The notes beneath the pieces are model-generated. The model was not told the DNA's origin. It did not search any database and worked only from the letters and a program-made list of their open reading frames with translations. Both the position numbers and the translations under genes were made by a program. Positions 33,849-46,154 of a stretch of 64,000 nucleotides of DNA are shown piece by piece (position 1 is the first letter of the stretch; the number at the start of each line of letters is the position of its first letter). Source of the DNA: Spizellomyces punctatus DAOM BR117 (Eukaryota; Chytridiomycota; Chytridiomycetes; Spizellomycetales; Spizellomycetaceae); contig NW_015971537.1 of the NCBI RefSeq assembly GCF_000182565.1, positions 2,019,299-2,083,298 on the forward strand, given 5' to 3'.

Positions 33849-36659
33849 TTAGGGTGTTGAAGAATCGTCCTGTTCCAGCGACAATAGTGTCTCAACCTCG
33901 TCCACTGTACGAGGTGTCGGTAATGGTGGATCATGCTGCACAATAAAAAATGAGAATAACCCTAGGCTAAATGCTTGATGCATGAATTACCTTAATGGCT
34001 GGATCGGTGACTTTTGTGTACACTTCTCGATATGCTTCAACAAACATGCGAAACGCTCGTTGTGTTACACGTGCAGCCAGCTTTCTCCGACTTAGTTTTG
34101 CAAGCGAGGATGATATCTCCATTGTGGCACCGTACAGGAAAGCATCAAGCTGTGCCATTGCTTCTTGAAGCATGGGAGCCGTGATATCTGCCGCTTCAGC
34201 ATGTGTAAGGGGCAATAGTCCTGATTGTTTCAACACGCTCGCGAACTGGGCGTATGAGAGCATTCATTGATCCGAGTGAGTCGTGCTCAAAGTAAAAAAA
34301 TTTCCGATGCAAGGAGCATACCTCTTCGTTTACCAACACGTCCACTTGCGCGTCGACTTGCGCTTCTATGTCGTCAACCCGGATTTTTGTAAATGGATAC
34401 AAATTCAACGCTGCCTGGAACACAACAGCGTTGAGTTGGTGTTGAAAGAACATGAGTTGCGCACACCATACCTGTATATGGTGTAAGCAATTGATGATGT
34501 AGATGGCATTTTCAATCGAAGGCAAGCTTGCTGCACCGAGGACACACATTTGCGACAATGGATCCAGGAGCGCCGTCAGTATATCAGCGAAATCTTCCTC
34601 CTTCTGTTCGGATCCCACGAGGGATTCATCATATATGGCCATGATCTCCCTCTGTTATATGGCAAGTCCTTGTCAGTCAGTTGTTTCCGTAGTTACTTAG
34701 GTGTCATGAAATACCAGTTGCAGAACGGTTTCTCGGACTGCTGGTGGTGGCAGAAGGTCGGCTCCAGGAGTCTAGTCGTTTGCGAAAGATGTAAATGATC
34801 AACTTCTGACGTGAGCAACATCAGCAATGGCCGTGGTTTTCATACTTGTACAAAGCGAAGTAGCTGAGATGCATTCGCGTTGAGGGTCTCAAAGAAAGTT
34901 TTGTTTGCAATTTCTGTGATACTGCATATGCATTGTGATATCAGTCTTCTAAGATAAGCTAAGATGGCACAAACCTGGCACTTACTCGTGAATGGTCCGA
35001 GATAGTTGAGCAGTAGGGCCGAGAACTTTTATTATCATGCCTTCGTAAAATTTGACAAGGTTTGCAATGCGGTACGCGACAATGGAGTCGGACTGTGACG
35101 CAAGAACTTGCTCAATCCGGGCCTGTTGAGGTGCCAGTCAGCAACAGGTCGTTTCATCATGGACACGAAATGTTCCCACCTTAAGAGGGCGGCAAGTACC
35201 CTCCATATTCCTGTCAAGTACACGAGCAATCGCTTCGTCATCGACGGAAGATAGACTGCTAATCGCGGAAGCATCGCCCACAGCAGAGTTCTTTTTGAGT
35301 TGTGCTCGCTGGCCTAGCGCGATATCAGTCATGTAGCCCCAATCTAAGTCAGTAATGAAGCAGCCAAGCCGGCCAACCTGTAGCTTTGACGTCGAACACC
35401 GCCTCAAGTATTTCCCGCTCCTCTGTAGATGCTTGATGTAGCCACGCGAGCATATCACCCACGTAGCGCAAAGGGTCAGGGGCATGAAGTTCGATAGGTC
35501 TAGGGAAGCCACCAGGTCCCCCGCGAGTCAATGCATCCAGAAAGGATCGCACCATTGCTGAGCTGCGAATATTGGAAATCTCGTCTGTGCAAGTTCTGAT
35601 ATCTATATTAAGCTTACACGTTGCACTGATGAAGGCGGTATGGAACAACCTACTGGAATAAAACAGGTCGCTCCTTGAGGGCCCGCATTGCGTCCCGCAG
35701 TGCTTGCGTGACTTCTGGTGAGTCTCGGTTCAATGATCGACATTCAAATTGTGCCCATCGAAAGAGTTTGTCAAACGCGGTTTCCTGATACGAAGCCATC
35801 CTTTCCATTATCTCCAAGCTAAAAGCCATAAAATTAGACACGTCCATTCTTCAAAGTAACAAGTGTCCAGAGAATGAGGCAACAGACCCCGCTTCTTGAT
35901 GTTCGGTGACAAGAAGCGCTTTGCAGTCGTCACTGATCTTCTGAAGATGCTTCAATGCATTAAAGAATTCAGCTCCCACATATTGATTTGGGGAAGTGAG
36001 AGTGAACAATTCGGCATCGGACAGAGTGAATCTTGCAAGGAAAACGTCTGCTATCGCCTTTCGAACTGTACAGCGCTTGCTGTTACGCGACCCAACTCAG
36101 TCATTGGCATGTCGACACACGACAACAATCTTTCACACCTTTCTTCCTTGAGCTCGTGGGTTTGTTTCATTAGATGTGCTGTTTCATTGCTCGTCGATCG
36201 CAGCCTCTCTTCCATTTCTGAACAACAATCGTTCATGTACTTCATCTCCGCTTCCATGGCCCGCACGCGCTTTATTAAAATATTACAGATCCGTCAGAAA
36301 AGCACCGATACGTATCCGCGAGACCGTCGGTCACCATTTGTTTACCTACCTGTGCTACCACGTCGAAAGCGTCCAAAAACCTCTCATTTGTCGCCATGAC
36401 TCTACGCTCAAGGTCACCGCGCAAATTTCGACGCGCCGTCAGAGTATTATGCTTGTAAAATTCCGATAGAGCCACCAATGCCTCTTGAGTCTCGGGGTCC
36501 TCTAGTGACTTGAGAAATGTTACTGGGACAGTCTACTAAACGTGTGAGAATCAAGGCGTATCCTCATACAATGTCCAGCGTCTTGCTCAGCTTGCGGGAC
36601 AGAGGATTGCTTTTTGTGAGCTTATTTTGCAGGGAAGGCGTGTCCGTAGTGGTGGCCAT
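33849..36659 (-). CDS. COG6: Conserved oligomeric Golgi complex subunit 6
   Basis: Lobe B subunit of the COG tether for retrograde vesicles at the Golgi. Split into many exons. The start is [29 protein letters not shown] at 36659. Next is [21 protein letters not shown] with [21 protein letters not shown], a heptad-rich region typical of COG6. The diagnostic block [24 protein letters not shown] lies at about 35500-35420. Later exons have [19 protein letters not shown] and [20 protein letters not shown]. The final exon, after an intron at AIK, ends [22 protein letters not shown] at 33849. Exon junctions in 34650-35350 were not all resolved. Confidence 0.9.
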
Positions 36660-37287
36660 CTTGAACAGTTCGGTAGATGATCTACCACCAAGATGGCAGT
36701 GCGTGAGAAGGCCAAGCGGACTAAAGTGCTGACGCAGCCACGTGACATTTGCAAATGACTGTGCCATACACGTGCATCTGAAACACTGATCCCGCGGTCG
36801 CAAAGAAATATTGCAAAGACGCGTATAAATGCCAACGCAGATCTCCGTCTTTCCAGCCGGGCATATTGGTGAATGCCTGTAAGCCAGACTTCTGGGCGGC
36901 TAGAGTTCAGGGATGACTCATTCATCGGGTTCCATCTCCATAGCAACATCTTCATTTCAGTCCAATCTGAGCGCAGCGTCAACAGCCTAAGCCACTGGAA
37001 GGTGACTTAGGCGGTTGTTTAAGAAGGGGGCAACGCCTCAGGCTGGCAACAGAGCAGGGAAAACTCCTCGCGGTGCGCGGCAGTTGGATAGCTGGAATAA
37101 TGGGATTTGATGTGGTGATGCCGGTGGAAGGTTCAGACCTTCGCTCGTTTTTTGATTTTATTTATCGATATATGACAATGGCTACAGGATGTTTATTTTG
37201 TTTATGGTGTTGCGGGCATGTTCATGTTGTCTGTCAATACATTTGAATTTCATGCATGCAAACGAGGATTGTCTAATCGAGACCCAT
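36660..37287. promoter_or_regulatory. Intergenic, 628 bp, with two CACGTG and an X-box half-site
   Basis: This region is the 5' flank of COG6 and the 3' flank of RAD51D. CACGTG occurs at 36739-36744 and 36769-36774, and CATAGCAAC at 36939-36947. Open frames on the minus strand continue across it but carry no recognisable domain. The part near 37140-37260 is AT-rich. No gene is called. Confidence 0.4.
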
Positions 37288-38963
37288 TTATTGTGACGGA
37301 AAACTCAGTAGCTCTGAACTACCAATATACAAGTGACAGCCATCTCCTGCTCGCTAAGGTTGAGAGGTTAAATCAGAGTGCACGGATATGAGGAAGAGTA
37401 CAAACATACCAAACGATGTGAAGCGTATATATCTATTCTTCTTTTTACTAGGGGAATGATGTCGCCTTGGCGATTTCGATATGTAAGGACCTCATCGTCC
37501 TCCTTCCCTTCAATGCTCGGTTCTTCATCAAGAGTGAAATAGAGTCGTACGTTGGGCACGTAGCTCCATGTCGTTCCTAGAGCTGGTTTCGTTCTTTCTC
37601 TCCGTGCCCCTTCTTTGCCCCCAGAGAATGGTCTTCCAACATCGGTAGATTTGAAATCTGATGAAACCGAGTAATTTGTTACCTGGACGGGGGCGATTGT
37701 CCATAACTTTTCAGATGTAAGTAGAATTAGAGACAAGGCTTACCAGTATGGATATACCGTGTGATAACGCTATCGATTTGAGGATTTGGGCGATGGTCAT
37801 CATAATGACATACCCTGTTCACAAAGATTAATCATTTAGCCTTTAGCTATGTACGTCGTTAGGGGCTGGGCGTTCACCTTGACTTTGTCCATATCCAACC
37901 ATGGGGGACAGCAGAGCACCTATAGAGTCAATTATCAACAAGCGCACCATGGAGAAGAAGTCTGTCGTCTATTATTGAAGATAACAACTTTCAGCATGGA
38001 AATAGTATCAAGTTACAAATCGGAACCCATCACAAACCTTGTCCGCCAAACTCTTTTGTACCTCCTCCATAATGTCCACCAGAGAGAACGCATCAAAGCA
38101 AGGAATACACCGCACCCGCGACAAAATGTTTTTGGTATCCTATCGAGCAAACTTTGAGTACCACGGTAGTCTGACCGTTTTGCGTCGATGGATCTGTCGT
38201 TACCATTCCCGATTCACGCGACTGCTGAAAGCGGTCGCTGTACGTATACATATCACTCAGGCGGGAAGCGGAGAATGCGTTGCCAGAGTCAATGTAAAGG
38301 ACAGTGGCGGTTGGGTCATCCGCGGTTGTCGTAATTGCTGTGAAAAAGCATAGCTAAACGACAGTTTTTAGTATGATATTCACCCGACCGCAAGGATATT
38401 CAACAATCCAAAAGATCACCTGCGTTTTACCGGTGGCTGGCGGGCCGGCAAACTCTACAAATTCTCCCAAAGCCAAACCGCCTTCCAAAAGCTGATCGAT
38501 CCTGGTAGGGTAAAGTATGAACTTTCAATCTTTGACTACAGCACAACACCATGGTGCAGTCCTTACCCAGGACAGCCGGTCGACAGAAATTTGTGCTGTG
38601 CTCTCTGTTCCTCCAAAGCCACGTCACCTGGCGTCGGTTTACTTTGGGAAAGTTCAACTACTGCGTCCGTTAACAAGTTCAGGGTCTGTCAGAAAAGTAA
38701 ATACATGACCTATGTCAGCTTCCATGACGTTCGTGACTGGCAAAGTTAAATGGTCATGCCTCATTACTGAGTCCGGTTCGACACAATAGCTGTCTATCAG
38801 CGAGGAGCAGGTCGCGGACTGCACCGAAAAGGTAGTAAGTAATGGAATTCGTCTGTGAAATCTCGCCCAGTAATGTACCAGTTCGGATGCCGACGCTTGC
38901 CAACTTATTCGTTGCGTCAGTTAACTTATCGTCATTCCAATCAATGCTAATGAGGATCGTCAT
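37288..38963 (-). CDS. RAD51D: RAD51D-like recombinase paralog
   Basis: RecA/Rad51-family ATPase that helps load Rad51 in homologous recombination. The start is MTILISIDWNDDKLTDATNK with a helical N-domain (LASVGIRTGTLL). Then come KFLSTGCPGIDQLLEGGLALGE and Walker A in FAGPPATGKTQ (38400-38450), VLYIDSGNAFSASRLSDMY, IPCFDAFSLVDIMEEVQKSL, Walker B in LLIIDSIGALLSPMVGYGQ (37890-37930), IAQILKSIALSHGISILVTN and KPALGTTWSYVPNVRLYF. The order and wording track human RAD51D better than XRCC3 or Rad57. The first intron (after CRTGL) and the last junction (ASH to CHLYIGSSELLSFPSQ, stop at 37288) are inferred and could be off by a few codons. It is head-to-head with the condensin gene, 54 bp between start codons. 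Confidence 0.88.
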
Positions 38964-39017
38964 AGAGCGACCCTCCAAAAAGTTCAAAACACGACGACAG
39001 GCAAAGCCGATCTTGCA

Positions 39018-42000
39018 ATGATGCCTGATTCGGATGGCCGGACTTTCGGACGGGAATCCGCGTCGGACTCGCTCAACTCCAAGAACGACGATTTTCACAG
39101 AATTTATCCTGCAAGCATCATGACTAGCGTCGCACATATTTTCCAGGATGCGATACGCTCAAGCTCCAATCATCGAAAGAATACCGTCGCTTTGAGAAAG
39201 TTGCACCTGCGGAAGGGTCGGTCACTGGAGCAAGAATTCTGCCAATGTGTCCTGCACATTCTACCGATAAAGAAGGGAAACCCGGAGGCTGAACGAGCCG
39301 TCAAGTTTTTGACCGCCTATCTAGACGCAGTTACTGCGGAAGTCAATGGAGAAGGTATACTAAATGCTATCCCGAATGCTCAGACAATGTATCTGATTTT
39401 AATCGCACATGTGCCTTAGTCCCGGAGAACGCAAAGGAGTTGGCCGACAGCCTCATTTACACGCTTTTGACACTGTTGCTGAAGGGATTTAAAGCAAAGG
39501 ATAAAGTAGTACGATATCGCGTGTGTCAGATCGTCGGGATCTTGTTGAACCCAATGGACGAGTTGGAGTAAGTCTTTCCAAGCCACTGCTTCGAGACGGC
39601 CGTGCCCAACCTATCACCTATCTAGCGACGACACATTTCACATTGTGAGGGATCAGCTTATGGAGAGGACACGGGATAAGGAGGCTACAGTGCGCATGCA
39701 GGCCGCAATTGCACTCTCACGGCTTCAGGTAGCTGTCCGCATAACAACAACCCGATGTCCTTGCAAACTGCAACATGTACTGATCGCTACATGATCTTAA
39801 GGAAGGTGGAGATGAGGAAGAAGATAAGGTCATTAGGGAGTGCTTGATAAATATGCTTCAGTATGACACTAGCGCGTAAGTTCTTGAGTCTGGTTCTGCT
39901 CACGAAAGTGAAGACTCGCTGACCAGCCGATGTTTTCTGCAAAAAAGCGATGTGCGAAAGGCAGTGTTGTGGAATATAGAAGTGAACAGTGCCACATTAC
40001 CGTATATTTTGCAGCGAGTTCGAGACGTTGATGCTCAGGTCCGAAAATTGGCATTCTCAAAAGTGGGAGATGATGTGGAAAAGATGACGTTCCTTACCGT
40101 CGATGAGCGAGACTCCCTCTTGCACAATGGCTTATCTGATCGGTTGGTGTGCCCTGTATACGTGGTTGTATATAGCGCCGTCGCTGACATCAGGTTGTAT
40201 TAGAGATACCAACGTACAGAAGAGCTGTTTGAAAATGCTCTGCGAACGATGGGTCCCTGAATGTAACGATGACTTAATCGACGTATGTTGGAGGTGTGAT
40301 TCTTCTGATTTGCGCAATACTGAATATGGCTCATGTAGTTCCTTCGTCGAATGGATGTCATCAATGGCCATGCGGCGGAGTCTGCAGCTAAAGCATATCT
40401 CTTGGCAAACCCCTCTTTAACAATTCCATATGATGGTATGTTAATGCTGCTCAGAAGTGAAAGATCCGTCTCTACTGGTATTGATTTCTCGACATTAATA
40501 GAGGAAACTTGGAGTAACCTGGACGTGGAAGAAGCCTTCTTTCTGCGAACCGCGATAGGTTTCTTTGCGGAGAACAAGGTATAGGAACTCCAAGACGAAC
40601 AATCACCCCATTCGCACTAACCCCAATGGTTTTCAGATGGAGGAGGAACTGGAGGCAGCACTCCCACCCTTGCTGCATCATTCGGAGCTGCTTCAGAGAT
40701 ACGGCCTTCTGCTGGCGCAATCAGAAGATGCAGAAGAGAGGATGGCGTTGAGCTTCATTCTTAAGCAGTTACTGCTAACAGCGGAGATGCAGGATTTCAC
40801 TGATGAAATGGGACGACGGGAAATTCTTGTCAGTCTAAGTAAGGAGCACTCCATATATTTCAGAACCGAATATCAGATTAACCTTGATTGCAGGGGACAT
40901 GCTCAGCTCTATCGATTTATCGAAAGACAATATACTCATTGTTGTCAGCATACTGAAGACGCTGTCGTTGAATGAGAGTGACTTTACCAGGTGCATGTCG
41001 TACTAATTTGTCGTCAATAGCGTGATGAACTCATTAGTTCTGTTGCTAGGATTATCATCGAAGTGTTGTATACAATATACGACGTTGATATGACTGATCC
41101 CCAGTCCACGGTACAGTTAAATGCTCCAATCCACCGACATGTGAATTTACTTAGTTATTGAATCACAGCAGGAAGCTGATACATCGCAAACGGAGGGCAT
41201 GGATGAGGTTGAAAAGTCCGTATTATTACTGAAATGCCTGGATATTATCGGCTGCGTGCTGGAGTGCACCGAACAGGTGAAATTTGCTATTGCACGATGT
41301 TATGTTGATCTCAATACGGACCTAAAAGATTGTGGCTCAACAGGACCTCAGAGATAACGCATCGATGAATGGGATTCTGGATAGCTTCATCCTACCATCA
41401 TTAAAAAGTGATCATCCAGCGATACAGCAAACGGGTCTCCAATGTCTTTCGTTAGCTTGTCTCCTGGATAAGGTAACCTAGCTCGTGGCGACAAATTACG
41501 CGACCTTACTCACCGCAAGTCGATAGTAGTCACTCGCCCAAGCTCATCTTCCTCTGTTTATGAGTGCGTTCAACGACAGCCGGCAGGAGCTTTCAGTTTT
41601 GGCTCTTAAGGTACGTATCCTGTTATTTCAATAACGTTTCTTGTAGCATGTTCTCATGGTGTTTGGTAGGTTTTCTTCGACCTTACTATTCTCTTCGGGA
41701 CCGATCTTTTATCAGATCAGGGGGTCCGTTATCTTCAGTACAATGTCACAACGCATCACCCACCTAACATCATTACGCTTTATTAGCTTTTAACTGAGCT
41801 GATCAGCGAGACGCTACAATGCGACGATCAAGAGCTACTTACCCTGGCTGTTGAGGGCGCCGCAAAGTTGATGATGCTCCGTTATTTGACAAATCAAACC
41901 GTAGGTCTCATTGCGTGCAAGATCCATTGATGCATTCGAATGCGCAATAACCTGCCTATTCTTGCTTTTCAGGTGTTGCAGCAGCTTGTGGTCCTGTACT

Positions 42001-42950
42001 TTCACCCACATACGAAGTCTATGAATAGACTGAGACAATGCCTCAGCTACTTCTTGCCTGTCTTTGCACATGCGTCGCATGCTAATCAAGCACTTCTGCA
42101 GACGGTAGACTATTTTCGTTGTTGTTCGGCACCTGCACAGGCACACTCACTTTCGCCTTTTGAAGGTTGTGGTGCCATGTCTGCAGATCTTGATACAAGA
42201 GTACGCAGTGAGCAAGGATGCCATGATCCAGCCAACCCAGATTGGGCAGCAACTTGTGGATTGGACAGATGTGAGAAAAGTCGTACAGTAAGTTGCCAGA
42301 TGGTTAATAACTAAATTTGCGAGGGTTACCTTTGCACTTATCCCTGGAATGCCAGATTTGAACAGAAAGAAGAAACCATGGACGAAGGGCTGCATGGCGA
42401 TATGGCGATTGAGTTGCTGCAGGCCGCCGTGCAAGAGGACGACCCTGGTATGCTCATGTTTAAGAATGTGCTGCCAACATTTCATGACACATTTCGTTTC
42501 TCTTTTTCTTTAGGTACTCAAAAGATCTACTGCCAGTTGCTTAATAGATTGCATATTGGCATTTTTGTCGGTATAAGACGGTTGTGTCAAATCGCAGAGT
42601 TGCTATGCTCGTTCTTGGAGGTCAGTATGTCATCGCCTTTGTTGTTAAAGACAATGCGATAACCAAAGCATTTTCGGAGTAGGCGCTTCCCAAGAACTCT
42701 CCGGTGCTCATTGGGTTAAGAAAGTAAGTCCAAGCACGGAATTGTGCCCAGTTGGTACAAAAACCAACTCTAATGATCTTGATGTAATTACAGATTTGCA
42801 CGATTTATTGCGGACATCGAGGAGGACAAGCTAGAGCATCACGACGAAGAAGAATTTTTAGAAAAACAGAAGCTTACTGTTTTATTGGGAGAGCTGCGGA
42901 TGGGGCTAGGTGGGCCGCAGGAGACAGAAGTAGGAAACGAGGAGGAATAA
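39018..42950 (+). CDS. YCG1: Condensin non-SMC subunit CAP-G (Cnd3/Ycg1)
   Basis: HEAT-repeat subunit of the mitotic condensin complex. Many exons. The N-terminus is recognisable at MTSVAHIFQDAIRSSSNHRKNTVALRKL and EAERAVKFLTAYLDAV. Next come SLIYTLLTLLLKGFKAKDKVVRYRVCQIVGILL, DQLMERTRDKEATVRMQAAIALSRL and NMLQYDTSADVRKAVLWNIE, then RVRDVDAQVRKLAFSKV: the regular HEAT repeats of CAP-G. Helical blocks continue to a highly charged C-terminus (LEHHDEEEFLEKQKL; end EVGNEEE). Two methionines (39018 and 39021) and an internal one (MTSVAHIF) are possible starts. Exon borders in 40950-42850 are approximate. Confidence 0.9.
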
Positions 42951-42985
42951 GCCCTTGTATTGGGATTTGCCTCCCATGAGCGGAT

Positions 42986-42991
42986 CACGTG
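42986..42991. promoter_or_regulatory. CACGTG upstream of phosphopantetheinyl transferase
   Basis: GATCACGTGGC lies in the 98-bp spacer between the condensin stop (42950) and the transferase start (43049), in an unambiguous promoter position. Confidence 0.4.
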
Positions 42992-43048
42992 GCTACTCGA
43001 TAGATGCTTGCACTTTCGAGATATTTTACAACAGATCAGACCTTCACG

Positions 43049-44094
43049 ATGACAGTTAAACGATGGGCATTCAACGTAACAAAGTGGCAACCTACAGATA
43101 AAGTATGGATATGAGGCTTCTATCTACCTATCTACACCAATGAGAATCTGACTGAATCTCAAGGAAATTTCATGGTTATGCGACTTGTTGCCACCAGCAG
43201 AACGAGAACGCATTCAGCGTTTCCGATTCCCCATAGACAGCCATCGTGCTCTCATAGGACAGCTACTCTCGCGCGTAGCGGTGCTATCTTTCCTTCCCGA
43301 AGGAGTACGTTGGAATGATGTTGATATCCGCCGGACAGAATATCAGAAACCATACTTGGTAAGTCAAGAACTTTGAACCAAGTGGGTTGTCACCGCTACT
43401 TTATCCATGGCGTTAATACAAGCACCGTAAAGATCAGGCCTCACCTCAAATCCCAGATTTGCTCTTCAATATCTCGCACCATGGGGACTATGTCGTCGTA
43501 GCAGCGGGATATGCTATCCATCTAGGGGTAGACGTTTCGCGAGTCGAAAAGCCGGACAACGAGTCAATCGAAGAGTATTTTGCCATATTCAAGTCGTACT
43601 TTACCCACCGAGAATGGGAGTATATAAACGATTTGACGAGTGGGAATCGTGATGAGGAGAGATTACACCGTTTCTGTCAACAATGGTGTCTTAAAGAAAG
43701 CTATGTCAAGGCATTGGGTGTCGGACTAGGATTGGAGCTGGAACGAATTGAGTTCCGATTATCGAATTCAAAAAGATTATCTGATGAGCGGGTGCAGGTG
43801 ATTTGATTGTCCCTTTACAACTCGTTGATGAACCGCGATAATAACGCCATTGATATCCAGGCGGTTGATAATGACATTGTCGTCCTACAAGATGGAAAGC
43901 TTCAAAAGGAGTTCAAATTTGAGCTATCGTACGTTGATCCATTGCACCCGGTAGCTCTGTGTTATGCTGCGAATGAGACAGCAGCGGTGCCCGACCGACA
44001 ATCATTATCAGCGACGGATGGTGCATCGCGGTTCTTCAGAGTGATGTCCTGGGACGAAATAGAAGCTCTTATACGACAAGCTCAAAAACCATAG
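43049..44094 (+). CDS. 4'-phosphopantetheinyl transferase (Sfp/AASDHPPT/Lys5 type)
   Basis: Attaches the phosphopantetheine arm of CoA to carrier domains of fatty-acid synthase, polyketide/peptide synthases and alpha-aminoadipate reductase. Exons 43049-43102, 43164-43358, 43423-43797 and 43861-44094 total 858 nt (285 residues). The opening MTVKRWAFNVTKWQP and the RIQRFRFPIDSHRALIGQLLSR block are typical. Mg2+/CoA motifs are visible: NISHHGDYVVVA, LGVDVSRVE (usually G-[IV]-D) and FCQQWCLKESYVKALGVGLG. An in-frame TGA at 43804 disappears once the intron after DERVQ is removed. Class and reaction are secure; target proteins are not encoded here. Confidence 0.95.
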
Positions 44095-44231
44095 GATAGC
44101 CGATAGCATTTGGAAGATGGGAATGCGCCTATTGTATTTTCGTTCCCAACATTGCAACCATGTCCCTTAGCGAGGAACTGCAACATGAAATATGGCTCAG
44201 AAAATAGAATTAGAAAATGTATCTACAAATA

Positions 44232-45251
44232 TCAAAAAATGGCCAGCAACGCAAACGCGCTATACAAGAGCCCAACAGGGTATGCTACGAGAAGTCGCTG
44301 CTCGCTCATTGACAGAACCGTGGTGAACATCTTTGAAGCTGAATATGTGCACCATAGCACTGACAATGCGCTGAGTATGAGACCGACAATGTGTCCACTG
44401 CAGGCGAAGGAAAATGCGGGTTCAATATCTGAATATTCGAATGGGAGACTGCCTCATACCTCAATTGTAATAAAGTAGCGACTGAGCTGAGTACAACCAT
44501 CGGTAGAAGGCAGTAGCCCAGAACACTCGCGGTACGGTATCCGTCGATACCCGACTCGCTCATCAGATTGAGAATGGCATAGACTGATACACAACCCAAC
44601 ATTGCCACGCCGTATACATAACCGAAATTGATTTTTCCCGACTGCAAAGCGTTAATTACATTTAGAGTGCCATCAACGGTCCCAGCCGGAAATACATTAC
44701 GCACCAGTAGTAGGAATCCACCAAACAGTAAGACGAACAATATCGGGCCAGCCAGATCGGTATCATCCATAATGTGCTTGTCTACTGCTCTCAGGGGATT
44801 CAACACCGTTACTCCCTTGTGAAGAAAAAAAGTCGGCATGTCTGTAAATCCAAGCCTAAAAGGTCTCTCAGTTATCTCTTCTTGGAGTTATTCATACCTT
44901 TTTCTTAATATGACTGAAATTTATTCCTAGCTCTAATGCAAACAGTAAGATCTCACAACGTTCCTTGCCAGCAATCCTCTTAGAGGCCGACGCACCTTCA
45001 AGAAGCGGTGGCTCATCTGCAAAGCCTCCAGTAGTGAACGCTGCTCGTATGGATGCCCAAGTCACTTCCCCCGTTCCCGTTTGTTGATATGCATAGGTGG
45101 AAGGCGGATACGCTTGGGCGTAGTTACTCGACCCCACATTTCCTTGCGTCCCGCTTTTCTCTGCGTATGAAAACTGTTGGAACTCGAGGTTCGTGCTGGG
45201 ACTGTAGTAATTGTCTCCGCCCCCTTGAAAGAGAACGTTTCCCGGCTGCAT
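44232..45251 (-). CDS. YIP1: Yip1 family (YIPF5-like) ER-Golgi membrane protein
   Basis: Five-span protein that works with Rab/Ypt GTPases in COPII vesicle formation. The start MQPGNVLFQGGGDN leads into a Gln/Tyr-rich cytosolic part. Then come [25 protein letters not shown], rebuilt over two introns, DTDLAGPILFVLLFGGFLLL, GYVYGVAMLGCVSVYAILNLM, and YRTASVLGYCLLPMVVLSSVATLL. The last exon is GHIVGLILSALSVLWCTYSA and QRLLVAYPVGLLYSAFALLAIF, the exact ending style of Yip1. The motif DLAGPILF is the family signature. It is convergent with the phosphopantetheinyl transferase gene. Confidence 0.94.
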
Positions 45252-45462
45252 AATGTCGAGCGAGTAAAATTCGGATGGGCAAAAGAGATGACACAAGTGC
45301 TGGTTGGCAAGTTTCAAGGCAGAGCGCGTTTGTTACGGTCCAAGTGACATTTTATGGAGGTGTGCCAGACGGTTTTTGCTTTTGGACATTATCGCTTCTT
45401 CTTTTTGTTTTGTTTGCGACCCATGAGAGATATAGGATAACTCCGATGCAGCCATTCCGTCG

Positions 45463-46130
45463 TCACATTTTGGGCCCGAGATATTGACCACGAAACAGCA
45501 AACACCAACTGGTCAGAGTCAAATGGTGGTTCGCTGCCCCGCTGCCGCAGTCCTGGTTTTCCCCCACTGCCAGTATCATATCCCTTGGTATCAGTGCAAG
45601 TATCCTGTCCTTTGTCTCCAGTCGACGGGACTCTAGTTGAGCATACTTTTTCAATCAGTGCGCAAAACCGGAAAGCGAACAATCAACATTGACTCAACGT
45701 CTTGGCATGCTGACGGGGAACAAGTTATCTGTCTTTTTTGCTCGATTCATAACCATCATGTTTTGACCATAGTCAAGAAAGACCTTTTAATGCATGCGAT
45801 GCAAAGGCTCATCTCTTCACAATTGCACACAACAAGGTATTCTCAACCAACAACAGGTAGCACCCGATGGAGTTGCTTGCCCTTCCTCTTGTCCATCTGA
45901 TGCAAATAGCCAACAAGATCCCCAAATGTTCCAAGAGAATTAAACAAAGCTCAAATACATCAACAGGCGGCAGCCATACATGCCGTCTGGTCGGGATCCC
46001 CTCTTGTTTTGCCATAAAGGATGGTTTAGAAGCTGCCGTGTCGCTACACGCCAAGCAAATCAAAACTCGCAAGGATTGCTGACGCGCGTTGCGCCCTTTC
46101 TGACCAACTTTCAGCTTCTTCCAAAAACAT
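45463..46130 (-). CDS. Candidate small helical protein, three exons
   Basis: Three coding-like blocks on the minus strand join in phase: 46130-46067 (MFLEEAESWSERAQRASAILA), 45949-45864 (LFNSLGTFGDLVGYLHQMDK...) and 45645-45463 (YAQLESRRLETKDRILALIP...). They total 333 nt, 110 residues. All have GT and AG borders, though two donors or acceptors are weak and the second intron is long (218 nt). The first two blocks look like amphipathic helices. I do not recognise the family, and the last 25 residues look less protein-like, so the 3' end may be wrong. The start codon lies only 24 bp from that of the divergent Vps37 gene, which counts slightly against the model. Confidence 0.35.
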
Positions 46131-46154
46131 TTCAAAGTAACTGAAAGATATACC

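Noticed and set aside
36587-36982. 130-codon minus-strand frame upstream of COG6
   Set aside because: It overlaps the COG6 start in a different frame and its composition is not protein-like.
43804-43806. In-frame stop suggesting the phosphopantetheinyl transferase is a pseudogene
   Set aside because: The TGA lies inside a normal intron (43798-43860); the spliced frame is intact at 285 codons.
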